A stretch of 64,000 nucleotides of DNA from Nemertoderma westbladi (Eukaryota; Xenacoelomorpha; Nemertodermatida; Nemertodermatidae): assembly GCA_032718475.1 (NCBI GenBank), contig JAUCBJ010006717.1, positions 1-64,000 on the forward strand, in the 5' to 3' direction. Numbering within the stretch: the first letter of the stretch is position 1; each line of letters opens with the position of its first letter. A program made the position numbers and the translations under genes. This document shows, one piece after another, positions 1-8,055 of this stretch. Under the pieces are notes generated by a model that was given only the letters and a program-made list of their open reading frames with translations, was not told where the DNA came from and made no database searches.

Positions 1-975
1 TGGGGTTGATGTTAATATGTTGGGGCCCATGCACCTATCCGCAATAATTCCCCCCTCCCCTGGGTATATGTTATGTCCCTGCATGCTGTAGTCATACTGC
101 TGTGCTGGTACCGGTATAGGCCTATCAGCTTCTGGCCTACTCGCCGGTATGTATTCCGCGACTTCCGGGTTTAATCCCGTTGTCCGCGCTATCCTATCGC
201 CTACATTGCCTCTCTCAGTATGGCCTACGGTATGTGCAGTAAGACCTACAGTATGCCCTACAGTCTGCATGTGTTGCTCGGGATCGAAGTTTATTCTTCT
301 CGAATAATCCTCCCCGCGGCTACCGTATTCTCGATCGGTAGGTATATTCCGTCGGAAAGTTTCTCTTCGACCCCCCTCTCCACTGTTTTCATCTTCGTAC
401 CGGTACATCGCGTACCCCTCTCTCGGCGTGTAATGCGTCTCATCGGATCGCATCCCTCCGGGGCGACGGCAATCTCCCGGAGTCCGACCCCACTGACTCT
501 CCGTTCTCATCTCGACTACCGACGGCTCGCTGTCCGTCCTCGCTCTTCTATCTTTTGCGGCGATACTTCTACTACTCTCTTCCTCTCTTCTCCTATCAGT
601 GGAATATTCCCGCTCACGAGATCTCTCGTCGACCTCCCGGTTAAACCCCACTGTTCTTCTTTCCTCCTCTGATCGGGCTCGACGCTCCGTCTGCCCTCCC
701 GCGACGTCAACCTGTCTTTCTCTGCTCGATCGCACGTCGCTGGGGATACTCGCAATCCCCCTATTACTTTCCGTCGCCGGTTGTTGCGGTTTACCTTGTT
801 CGGCCCTCGCATTGTCCGCTGACGGCTGTGGGACACTCTCTGCCCCCCCCCCTCTCGCCGCTAACTTTCTGTTGTGGGGTGCTCGTAGCCCCCCCCCCCC
901 ACTCGCTACATCTAACTTCGCTACCTCTCGCCCCGCTACTATATATCTCTCTAGTCGACACATCAACCCTACCAC
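1..975 (-). CDS. Continuation of the large minus-strand protein in a second frame (partial)
   Basis: On the minus strand, the frame whose codons start at positions divisible by three is free of stops from just after a TGA at 978-976 down to position 1, about 325 codons. It overlaps the end of the 805-codon frame and continues the same kind of sequence: R/E/S-rich, disordered, with runs such as REREYS and SEEERR. Near 200-260 there is a short repeat of the form HTVG. The frame has no natural stop in the window, so the protein continues to the left. Joining it to the upstream frame requires a net +1 (or -2) shift somewhere between 975 and 791. Two poly-G runs on the coding strand (12 G at 900-889 and 10 G at 852-843) lie in that interval. 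A base-call error, a real pseudogene lesion, or slippage are all possible. Confidence 0.5.
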   Translation of the reverse strand, partial: MVGLMCRLERYIVAGREVAKLDVASGGGGLRAPHNRKLAARGGGAESVPQPSADNARAEQGKPQQPATESNRGIASIPSDVRSSRERQVDVAGGQTERRARSEEERRTVGFNREVDERSREREYSTDRRREEESSRSIAAKDRRARTDSEPSVVEMRTESQWGRTPGDCRRPGGMRSDETHYTPREGYAMYRYEDENSGEGGRRETFRRNIPTDREYGSRGEDYSRRINFDPEQHMQTVGHTVGLTAHTVGHTERGNVGDRIARTTGLNPEVAEYIPASRPEADRPIPVPAQQYDYSMQGHNIYPGEGGIIADRCMGPNILTSTP

Positions 976-3208
976 AGTCGGGTCTATTCACCCCCGCCTC
1001 TCCCTCTGCTATTGCGCGGCCTACTGGACCCTCTACTCCCTGCCTACCAACTACGTGGCCTACCAGGCCCTCTGCTCCCTGTCTACTAACTACGTGGCCT
1101 ACCAGGCCCTCTGCTGCCTGTCTACTAACTACGTGGCCTACCAGGCCCTCTGCTGCCTGTCTACTAACTACGTGGCCTACCAGGCCCTCTGCTCCCTGTC
1201 TACTAACTACGTGGCCTACCAGGCCCTCTGCTCCCTGGTTATGTAGGCCAGACGTATTTACATTAATAGCACCCATATTGGAAACGGAATTAATTTGCCC
1301 GTTTGAAACAAAATCATTTGTATTATTCTGCGCGACTACGTTATCTGAATTATTTTGTAAATTCGGGCTAAGATCATTATTTAAATTATTCGAATTATTT
1401 TGTGTAATTGCGTTATTTAAGTTATTTTGTAGGTCCGAATTCGGGTTATTATTTTGATTATTTGAATTATTTTGCGTAACTACATCAATATTAGGATTAT
1501 TTTCTACATTAATACTAGGGACGTTCTGATTTAAATTTAAGTTACTACCACTAGGTAAAGTATTCCCTGCAATAAAGGTTTGATTAGAGTTATCCCATAC
1601 GGTACTATTAATATCAACAACGTCTACTGTACCATCATTATTATTACCCCCCCCCCCGCCCGTACGGTCACACCAGTTTTGGGTCTGTCGTGCGGTCCCT
1701 GTCAGTGGGGTATTAATAAACGTGTCTACGGCCCCTGGCTCCTCAAAAATACTCGAGCCGGCCCCGCTTTCAGACGGCAACGCTCGGACCAGTTCCAGCT
1801 CGTGCGCCCGTCTAATCTTATTTTTCGCCGATTCACCTTGGCGTTTCTCTAAATCCCTTAGCTCTTGCTCAGCCTTTGCCCCTCTCTTCTCACTCTCCTG
1901 ACTGTCCCGTCTGGCCGACTCTACCACACTCCTAGCGATCTCCCTTCGCCTCGCCTCACGCTCCTTACGTTCCTTTTCCTTTCTCGCCTCATATTCCTTG
2001 CGTTCCGCCTCACGCTCTTTGCGTTCCTTTTCCTTTCTCGCCTCATATTCCTTGCGTTCCGCCTCACGCTCTTTGCGTTCCTTTTCCTCCCTAGCCTCAC
2101 GCTCTCTACACTCCTTTTCCTCTATTTCGTCACTCTCCCTAAGGCTCCTCAAAGCCCTTTCGAGCCTCTCTCCGTTCTCTTTAATCAATGCCGCTTCCCT
2201 CGCTAACCGCGCTCTCCCCTCCTCTAACCGTTCCTCCATTTCCTTCTGACCTTGCTCTGCCACGTCGAGACGGTATGCGGCACCTACCTCTCTCACCACT
2301 CTTTCTTTCGCGGAGGATGTAACAGACTTATCGGTTATGACGGACTTCCCCCGCCTTCCCGACCTACTAACTTTCTCCCCCTTCCCGGAGCTTTCTCCGA
2401 CCGACGAGGCCGAATCCTCGGGGTTAACCTCGGATTCGCCCCCTTCGAGTCCCCTCCAACCCACTGGTTTTACTCCCCGGGCATCGACCAAGTATGGCCC
2501 TATGTACACTGGCGCTACACTAGGTTCCATACTCCCACACTCCCATAGTTCAAACAGTTCGCCGGCTATCCTTTCTGCTCTCTCCCCGGCCAGTTCTCTC
2601 TGCCCAAAACGTATTAGGTAATTTAAGTGTTTATCCGACTCACCTAGTCGCTTTCTCAGTCTCACCTCGTCTACCTTCGCCCCTTCCTTCTTGGCGTCGT
2701 TTATCAGCTTCCGGGTCGCGTTGTAGGCCCGTCGAAGTCGCTCAGAAACCCCGACGTCCTCGTCGCCGACCTCTCCTCCGTCCCTCCGGGTCCGACGTCG
2801 TACCGGCGGCTCCACCGTCGCCGTTCCGGTGGGCCGTCCGTCGCCCTCGGCCTGTAGCTGGCCGGCGACATCGGTACCGATCTCTCCTCCGTCTCTTCGT
2901 GTCCGGCGTCGCACCGTCGGCCCCACCGTCGCCGTTTCGGTGGGCCGCCCGTCGCCCTCGGCCTGTAGCTGGCCGGCGACATCGGCGCGCCGTTCTCCCT
3001 CTCGTGTCGACTCATCTCCTTCTCCCTCCGTCTCGCTCTCTCTCTCTCTTGGCTCGACTTCGGGTTCCAGGCCCCCCTCGTCCTGTGCTTCCGGTTCGCC
3101 CGTTATCGATGGCTCCGGCGTCGTGGGCCTGTATCGTTTGGTCGCGGCCTCGCGGATCGTTAGGTCTTCGTCCGGGGTCCGCGGTGGCGTCTCGCCCGAC
3201 TCACTCAT
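791..3208 (-). CDS. Large repetitive coiled-coil/disordered protein, possible retroelement Gag-like ORF
   Basis: I do not recognise a named family. The frame gives 805 residues without introns. The ATG at 3208 is the first possible start, because an in-frame TAG lies nine codons upstream at about 3234-3236. The N-terminal third is acidic and proline-rich with two 37-residue repeats. Residues ~155-225 look helical and charged. Residues ~315-465 are an E/R/K-rich coiled coil with near-perfect 18-residue repeats. Residues ~500-640 are dominated by N and Q. Residues ~655-730 hold five or six 13-residue repeats (core AEGLVGHVV). No zinc knuckle, protease or polymerase motif is visible. The frame stops at 791, but a neighbouring frame with similar composition continues to the window edge, so this stop probably reflects a frameshift. 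GC content is well above the flanks. Intronless length and repeat-rich surroundings suggest a retroelement protein (inference); a host low-complexity gene is the alternative. Confidence 0.5.
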   Translation of the reverse strand: MSESGETPPRTPDEDLTIREAATKRYRPTTPEPSITGEPEAQDEGGLEPEVEPRERESETEGEGDESTREGERRADVAGQLQAEGDGRPTETATVGPTVRRRTRRDGGEIGTDVAGQLQAEGDGRPTGTATVEPPVRRRTRRDGGEVGDEDVGVSERLRRAYNATRKLINDAKKEGAKVDEVRLRKRLGESDKHLNYLIRFGQRELAGERAERIAGELFELWECGSMEPSVAPVYIGPYLVDARGVKPVGWRGLEGGESEVNPEDSASSVGESSGKGEKVSRSGRRGKSVITDKSVTSSAKERVVREVGAAYRLDVAEQGQKEMEERLEEGRARLAREAALIKENGERLERALRSLRESDEIEEKECREREAREEKERKEREAERKEYEARKEKERKEREAERKEYEARKEKERKEREARRREIARSVVESARRDSQESEKRGAKAEQELRDLEKRQGESAKNKIRRAHELELVRALPSESGAGSSIFEEPGAVDTFINTPLTGTARQTQNWCDRTGGGGGNNNDGTVDVVDINSTVWDNSNQTFIAGNTLPSGSNLNLNQNVPSINVENNPNIDVVTQNNSNNQNNNPNSDLQNNLNNAITQNNSNNLNNDLSPNLQNNSDNVVAQNNTNDFVSNGQINSVSNMGAINVNTSGLHNQGAEGLVGHVVSRQGAEGLVGHVVSRQAAEGLVGHVVSRQAAEGLVGHVVSRQGAEGLVGHVVGRQGVEGPVGRAIAEGEAGVNRPDCGRVDVSTREIYSSGARGSEVRCSEWGGGATSTPQQKVSGERGGGRECPTAVSGQCEGRTR
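1014..1240 (-). repeat. 39-bp tandem repeat inside the large ORF
   Basis: The plus-strand string CTACGTGGCCTACCAGG recurs every 39 bp, at about 1051, 1090, 1129, 1168 and 1207, with a degenerate copy to the left. On the minus strand it encodes five to six copies of a 13-residue unit. Because 39 is a multiple of three, the array keeps the frame open. Copies differ at only one or two bases, which indicates recent expansion. Confidence 0.9.
1955..2100 (-). repeat. 54-bp coding repeat in the coiled-coil segment
   Basis: Two near-identical 54-bp units plus flanking partial units encode an 18-residue charged heptad-like repeat (EKERKEREAERKEYEARK). It lies in the middle of the coiled coil of the large minus-strand ORF and keeps frame. 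Confidence 0.85.
2776..2990 (-). repeat. 111-bp coding direct repeat near the N-terminus
   Basis: Two copies about 111 bp apart (the string CCTGTAGCTGGCCGGCGACA occurs at 2851 and 2962) encode a 37-residue unit beginning DVAGQLQAEGDGRPT and ending in an arginine-rich RRRTRRDGGE stretch. The second copy differs at scattered positions. Confidence 0.85.
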
Positions 3209-3236
3209 CTCGTCTGGTGGCTGATGGTTCGGCTAG

Positions 3237-3917
3237 CTAGGGTGGAGTTCTTTGTGTTTAACTGGGGCGGCAGCTCGTCTTTAGTTACTGAGTTTAGCTG
3301 GGGAAGCAACACCGATTTAGTTACTGTGACGGGATCCAGGAGGGATCCCGATTTATCCGGTGTGGTATTTAGTCCACGCGTCCCCGCCGTGTATAAGAGT
3401 GAAATAAAGATAACTGAGTTCTGAAGTTCGGTGTATAATAAGAGGTTATAAGATATAGATATATTGTGAATGTGTACAAGGCGGGATACGGTAACTAAAG
3501 TCCCGTGATCCCCTAACTAAACTAATTGGCTGTACCCTACGCTAGCACTGCTGCACTGAGATAACTGAATCACTGATTAATAGGTTATTGGTTATATTGC
3601 ACGGTGGCCTTACTGCTACTCAATCGATGCCATTCCCCCCTCTGATTGGTTAATACCCTTGTTGGCGCCCCGTGGAGTATTCCCGTTCACTCCACCTGTT
3701 CTCTCTGGGTTAGGGGTTTGGCCCCTGACCCTCTATTGTGTGCTTCCTTCCCACTCTTATTGGGATTGGCACGAGTTGGTTAATTGCCCAATCTCGTGGC
3801 TCCCAATATTGCTTATCGGCTAATAACTTTATGGGGTGTTGGCGGGATTGAATAAGCTAACAGGTAGGTCTCTGGTTCACCGGGATTAAGAAAAATAGGT
3901 CTCTGTTTCAAATCTAA
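3237..3917. other. Gene-free stretch upstream of the large ORF
   Basis: No convincing coding frame. Seen here are a direct repeat around TTTAGTTACTG (about 3281 and 3315), a small inverted repeat GGGATCC/GGATCCC around 3330-3350, and AT-rich TATA-like runs at about 3435-3470. A GGCGCC site sits at about 3664-3669 and reads GGGGCGCCAACAAGGG on the minus strand. If the large ORF belongs to an LTR element, this interval would hold its 5' leader, and the GGCGCC site would be a candidate primer-binding region. I could not delimit an LTR because no second copy is in the window. Confidence 0.4.
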
Positions 3918-4574
3918 TAGAGTCAATAGGAATTGAAATACAGGCAGTGTATGGTTGGAGTTATGTCTGTGTTGCTATAGCAATACTACTGGCTGCCTAG
4001 TGCCTATTACAGTACAATTCGCCTCTGGTAAAGCTACACCAACATTGTTGGTGTAGCTTTACCAGAAGCGAATTCCCAGCAGACAACTCCCAGCAGCTAG
4101 CAGCTGTACACCCCCGTAGAGACTATTGTTGACCAATAATGGGCAGGATTAAATTTATTAGTTTAGATCAATTAAAGACACAATTATTGATGTAAATCAC
4201 TTGAAATAAATAAAAACTATAATAGAATGGGGTATGTGGATTACATCTGTATAATTTTTAAGTATAATTATTTAAATCTTATACTGTAAAATAATTAATA
4301 TCCTTTAACAAGCAGGTTGAAAAAGCAGTTTTTACCGTAATCAACTTAATTAACTAATTAATTGCTATTATCTTAGCTTCTCGAAGGCCACACGGAAATT
4401 CAACTTGGAAAATTTCTAAACTTTTCCCAGACTACATGACGTGTACCAAGTTTGGTTAAATTTCATTAACATTTGGCTGAGTTATTAACGTTTAAAATTG
4501 GACACAACAGAACAACAGAACAACAGATCGACAGAACAACAGATCAACAGAACAACAGAGCAACAGAACACCGA
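3918..4574. repeat. Copy A of a ~700-bp tandemly duplicated AT-rich element
   Basis: The stretch beginning TAGAGTCAATAGGAATTG recurs 721 bp further right as copy B, with point differences and indels. It ends in a string of CAACAGAA-type short repeats (about 4505-4575). The sequence before that tail (CCAAGTTTGGTTAAATTTCA) has the look of the conserved tails of dispersed elements in invertebrate genomes; this is a resemblance only. No coding capacity is seen. Copy A alone contains the fold-back at 4016-4074. Confidence 0.8.
4016..4074. repeat. Near-perfect inverted repeat (29-bp arms, 1-base loop)
   Basis: Left arm 4016-4044 and right arm 4046-4074 are reverse complements except for one mismatch, with T4045 as the loop. 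Copy B of the surrounding element has only the left-arm sequence in a diverged form (about 4730-4760) and continues directly into CTCCCAGC, so the right arm looks like a snap-back duplication specific to copy A. An RNA copy would form a tight hairpin. Confidence 0.9.
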
Positions 4575-4638
4575 TTGAGTTAGTGGTACCTGTATGCTAA
4601 GCTCGCTTACTTTCGTCGCTCGCCCCACATTTATAGTA

Positions 4639-5245
4639 TAGAGTCAATAGGAATTGAAATACAGGCAGTGTATGGTGGGAGTTATGTCTGGGTTGCTATA
4701 GCAATACTACTGGCTGCCTATTACAGTACAATTCCCCTCTGGTAAGCCTACACCAACATCTCCCAGCCAGCTAACAGCTCTACACTACACCCCCGCAGAG
4801 ACTATGTTGACCAATAATGGGAAGGATTAAATTTGTACTCAATAATTGTGCCGCTTTAATTACGTTTAGATCAATTAAAGACACATTTATTAAAGCAAAT
4901 CACTTGAACTAATTATAAACTATAATACTGTAGAATGGGGTATGTGGATTACATCTGTATAATTTTTAAGTATAATTATTTAAATCTTATACTGTAAAAT
5001 AATTAATTTCCTTTAACAGGCGGGTTGAAAATGCAGTTTTTACCGTAATCAATTTAATTAACTAATTAATTGCTATTATCTTAGCTTCTCGAAGGCCATA
5101 CGGAAATTCAACTTGGAAAATTTCTAAACTTTTGCCAGACTACATGTGTACCAAGTTTGGTTAAATTTCATTAACATTTGGCTAAGTTATTAACGTTTAA
5201 AATTGGACACAACAGATCGACAGAACGACAGAACAACAGAACACG
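4639..5245. repeat. Copy B of the ~700-bp tandem element
   Basis: Aligns with copy A at an offset of about 721 bp, starting at the same TAGAGTCAATAGG string and ending with the same ACAACAGATCGACAGAAC-type tail. It lacks the fold-back of copy A and carries small private indels. The spacer between the copies (4575-4638) contains GCTCGCTTACTTTCGTCGCTC, with no gene. Confidence 0.8.
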
Positions 5246-5553
5246 TTCGTGGGGCCTTCGCGCAGCACGAGGCCCAATTATGAGATAGAAATTAAAATCG
5301 AGCGACTGTATCACAAAATCAGTATTTAACTTTATAAATTAGTAAAATTTAGAAATTTAACCACACCGCCAATCAATCAAAGAAATTACACAGAAATCCC
5401 ATCAAAAAATAATAAGCCTAATATTTTGAGAAATAAACAATTTTGGATATAAGCCTTCTGCAGTGGTAATGTTATTGACTGACAATCATTAAATGAGATC
5501 TGTCTATTACCTGAGACTAAAGAACACAGACTCTATAGTGTAATAGGCCTAAT
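5246..5553. other. AT-rich spacer, no gene seen
   Basis: Begins with a GC-rich imperfect hairpin (GGGGCC...GGCCC near 5250-5275) next to the end of copy B, then AT-rich sequence without a persuasive frame. The hairpin may mark the end of a mobile element, but no terminal repeats or target-site duplication could be fixed. Confidence 0.4.
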
Positions 5554-5781
5554 CGCCTCCGCTTTGCAGGACATTGCTTTCGCCGTGAGGACCAGCCAGT
5601 GCATAATCTTGTACTTTGGCAGCCTCATGGAGTGAATAAGCATGGTGGACAGCCCATGACTTTCTTGAGACGCATCTTAAAGGACACTGGTCTTGAAGAT
5701 GCGGATTATCTAGCAAATGTCATGGGTGATAGGGAGTTGTGACGGCGCAATTTTTTCGACAAGCCGGCACAGCATTCTTAA
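5554..5781 (+). pseudogene. Non-LTR retrotransposon ORF2 C-terminal fragment
   Basis: Reading from 5554, the frame gives RLRFAGHCFRRED, then LVLWQPHG, a GGQPMTFLRR segment, and DTGLEDADYL...MGDREL before a TGA at 5740-5742. The same frame continues with RRNFF and ends at a TAA at 5779-5781. This order (RLRFAGHC, LLLW, GxP-T, D-GL, DRE-W-RR) is the usual C-terminus of non-LTR retrotransposon reverse transcriptase polyproteins in invertebrates. The TGA sits exactly where that family has a tryptophan, so it is best read as TGG to TGA. Only about 75 codons remain and the rest of ORF2 is missing. It is followed by GTAGTAGTAGTAG and a poly-C tract. Confidence 0.75.
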
Positions 5782-5840
5782 AAATGCAGCTGCAATGCAG
5801 CGTGCCGATCCTACAGTAGTAGTAGTAGTGTGTAACTGGA

Positions 5841-5868
5841 CCCCCCCCCCCCCCCCCCCCCCCCCCCC
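5841..5868. repeat. (C)28 homopolymer
   Basis: Uninterrupted run of 28 C. The duplicated copy at 17636 has 30 C, one of only two differences I found between the two flanking blocks. Its length is liable to sequencing error. Confidence 0.95.
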
Positions 5869-6301
5869 AGATTTTCGTCAAAGGTTAAAATAAGCTTTAC
5901 AAATTTCCAGCTATTTAAATCAGATAGTGTCGTAGGCCTACTTTGACCGCATGCGAAAATCGTGATCTTCAGCGCAAATTGACCGCAAGTGAAATAATGT
6001 ATAGTTTATTATTGGTTAGCAAATACCGCCAATGTAACCTGCTCCTTTCCCTTAATGTTTTTATTTAAATTAAATTAATTTTTCAAACCCACGAAAATTT
6101 ATTTTGTGTTTGCGGTCAATCCGCGCCATTGACTCATTTAAATATACTGTTAGGTGTTGAGTAGGCATAGGCAACCTATTCATTCTAATACTACTGTAAT
6201 ACAGTAGACCTACTTCAAAAATCACTCCATTAATTATTTCAAGGCCAATTATCCTATCATATTGTGGCAAACGGGCATTTTCGGGGTTTTCTCAGAACGA
6301 A
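5869..6301. other. Spacer without recognised gene
   Basis: The motif TTGACCGCA appears at about 5942 and 5978, and in inverted form (TGCGGTCAAT) near 6112. A 66-codon minus-strand frame (6070-6270) is not recognisable as a protein. It lies just downstream of the Penelope-like remnant and could include its decayed tail. Confidence 0.4.
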
Positions 6302-7066
6302 TCATTTAATACGTACATGTCCCGTTTTCTCGTGTTGGAAAGCCAAATCTGTCGCTCCCAATCGCTGATTCATTAAGTCTGCATGGTGTTTACGGATGCG
6401 GACATCTATCGAGTATTGAGTCTCACCCATAAACGTTTCCACATGTACACGGTATTTTGTAAACCACCCCTCTTGGCTGGGTTTTGGGTTTGTGTCCCCT
6501 TAGTAAATTCGAGCTTTCTAAGATATATAAGAGTTTTCTCCTGCATCTTTCGGTACGTTTCAAAACATATTGATAACGTCGAAACTGACCTGTATATCAT
6601 TGTTGTCGGGGGGGGGGGGGGGGGGGGGGGGTAATACTATTTAACCCATCTATGAACGCGGTTGAGTTCTTTATGTATGATTCACCTTGATCCAAATACA
6701 CCGATATAGACATAAGTAAAGCTAGATAAGTAGCTACTTTACCACATGGGGCGTTGGTGAAAGCCACTATATTACGAAGTGAAACACCATCCTTGTTGAC
6801 TTTTTGGTTACCGTAGGGTAGGTATAAGGTAGTTCTGAATGGTGGCGGTGGGACCCTAACTTGGTGCGCAGTGAGTTCATATTTTCTCCTGAGTCTGTAA
6901 GAGTTTTTAGAGTGGAATTTACAGCCCTTTCATACCGACCAGCCGGATTAGACTGCAGTTTAGTAAAATGGTTCCATCCATAGTAATTGCTTTCATTTTT
7001 TCGGTTTCGGCATTCCTACCTTTCTAAAACAACAGTTTTGTTCCCCTTGTCTGCAGGGTTGTTTAA
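6302..7066 (-). pseudogene. Penelope-like element remnant: RT start fused to GIY-YIG endonuclease by internal deletion
   Basis: Several minus-strand frames line up in the order of a Penelope-like element. From 7066 downward come PADKGNKTVVLE (the ADKGN motif at the RT start), then after a TAG and a frame change LRNIVAFTNAPCGK (about 6735-6779, normally LRPIVS), SYIKNSTAFIDGLN (about 6640-6682), and VSFDVINMF (about 6563-6589, RT motif A with its Asp), where a TGA interrupts. RT motifs B-E, including the YxDD box, are absent. The sequence passes at about 6547 into an endonuclease segment: GVVYKIPCTCGNVY (about 6426-6470), a two-base deletion near 6427, then GETQYSIDVRIRKHHADL and a TGA at 6304-6302. 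C-x-C, HH and the GIY-YIG-type residues are visible. The remnant is about 765 bp, far shorter than an intact element. A (G)24 tract (6608-6631) lies inside the RT part. Confidence 0.75.
6608..6631. repeat. (G)24 homopolymer within the Penelope-like RT remnant
   Basis: Uninterrupted run of 24 G on the plus strand, between the SYIKNST segment and RT motif A of the degraded element. The duplicate at 18405-18428 has the same length. It could form a G-quadruplex and is a likely assembly trouble spot. Confidence 0.95.
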
Positions 7067-7117
7067 TAATGGACCCATCTTCCCCCAATTGTTCAATGGC
7101 ATCGCTACCCGAAGGTA

Positions 7118-7640
7118 GGCACTGCTACAGTATGTGTACCCATAACCGGAATTTTTTTGTAGTAGCTAGTTTTGACACTACTACAGTATGTCTACCCATA
7201 ACCGGGATTTTTTTTGTAGTAGCTAGTTTTGGCATTACTACAGTATGTGTAGGCCTACCCATAACCGGGATTTTATTTGTAGTAGCTAGTTTTGGCACTA
7301 ATACAGTATGTGTACCCATAACCGGGATTTTATTGGTAGTAGCTAGTTTTGGCACTACTACAGTATGTGTACCCATAACCGGAATTTTTTTGTAGTAGCT
7401 AGTTTTGACACTACTACAGTATGTGTACCCATAACCGGGATTTTTTTTGTAGTACCTTAAGTTTTGGCACTACTATAGTATGTGTACCCATAACCGGGAT
7501 TTTATTTGTAGTAGCTAGTTTTGGCACTAATACAGTATGTGTACCCATAACCGGGATTTTATTGGTAGTAGCTAGTTTTGGCACTACTACAGTATGTGTA
7601 CCCATAACCGGGACTTTATTTTTGTAGTGGCTAGTTTTGG
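7118..7640. repeat. ~58-bp minisatellite with a four-unit higher-order pattern
   Basis: About nine units share the core GTGTACCCATAACCGGGATTT and GTAGTAGCTAGTTTTGGCAC. Units 1-4 carry distinctive variants (GGAATTTTTTT/GACAC; poly-T; TTATTTG/CTAATAC; TTATTGG). Units 5-8 repeat the same order, so a tetramer of roughly 235 bp was itself duplicated. Short open frames in both strands are by-products of the repeat. Confidence 0.9.
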
Positions 7641-7643
7641 CAG

Positions 7644-8054
7644 TTTAGGGGTGGGCGCTACTCCTAACTGCTACCCGAAGGTGGTGGGTGCTACTCATAT
7701 CTAATACCCGAAGGTAGGGGTGGGCGCTACTCCTATCTGCTACCCGAAGGTAGGGGTGGGCGCTACTCCTATCTGCTACCCAAAGGTAGGGGTGGGCGCT
7801 ACTCCTATCTGCTACCCGAAGGTAAGGGTGGGCGCTACTCCTATCTGCTACCCGAAAGTAGGGGTAGACGCTACTCCTATCTGCTACCCGAAGGTAGGGG
7901 TGGGCGCTACTCCTATTTGCTACCCGAAGGCATGGGTGGGCGCTATTAGTATCTGCTACCCGAAGGTAGGGGTGGGCGATACTCCTATCTGCTACCCGAA
8001 GTTAGGAATGGGCGCTACACATATCAGCTACCAGAAGGTAGGGGTGGGCGCTAC
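7644..8054. repeat. 36-bp minisatellite
   Basis: About eleven head-to-tail units with core GGGGTGGGCGCTACTCCTAT then CTGCTACCCGAAGGTA. Divergence rises toward the right end. The 36-bp period is a multiple of three and creates a false plus-strand frame with a 12-residue repeat. The array abuts a minus-strand SINE. Confidence 0.9.
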
Positions 8055-8055
8055 A

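Noticed and set aside
220-1457. Plus-strand frames of 150, 215 and 209 codons
   Set aside because: They overlap the minus-strand protein and share its repeats in antisense. Composition (S/P/L-rich with tandem NYVAYQALC) is that of a shadow of the coding strand.
1865-3240. Other frames opposite or within the large ORF (for example 2829-3224 plus, 2704-3015 minus)
   Set aside because: High-GC shadows of the main minus-strand frame with mirrored repeats.
6070-6270. 66-codon minus-strand frame
   Set aside because: No recognisable content; at most a decayed tail of the Penelope-like element.
6383-6634. 83-codon plus-strand frame ending in poly-glycine
   Set aside because: Antisense to the Penelope-like remnant; the poly-Gly is the G24 tract.
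7069-7627. Small frames over the 58-bp minisatellite on both strands
   Set aside because: They reflect the repeat; no conserved domain and both strands open.
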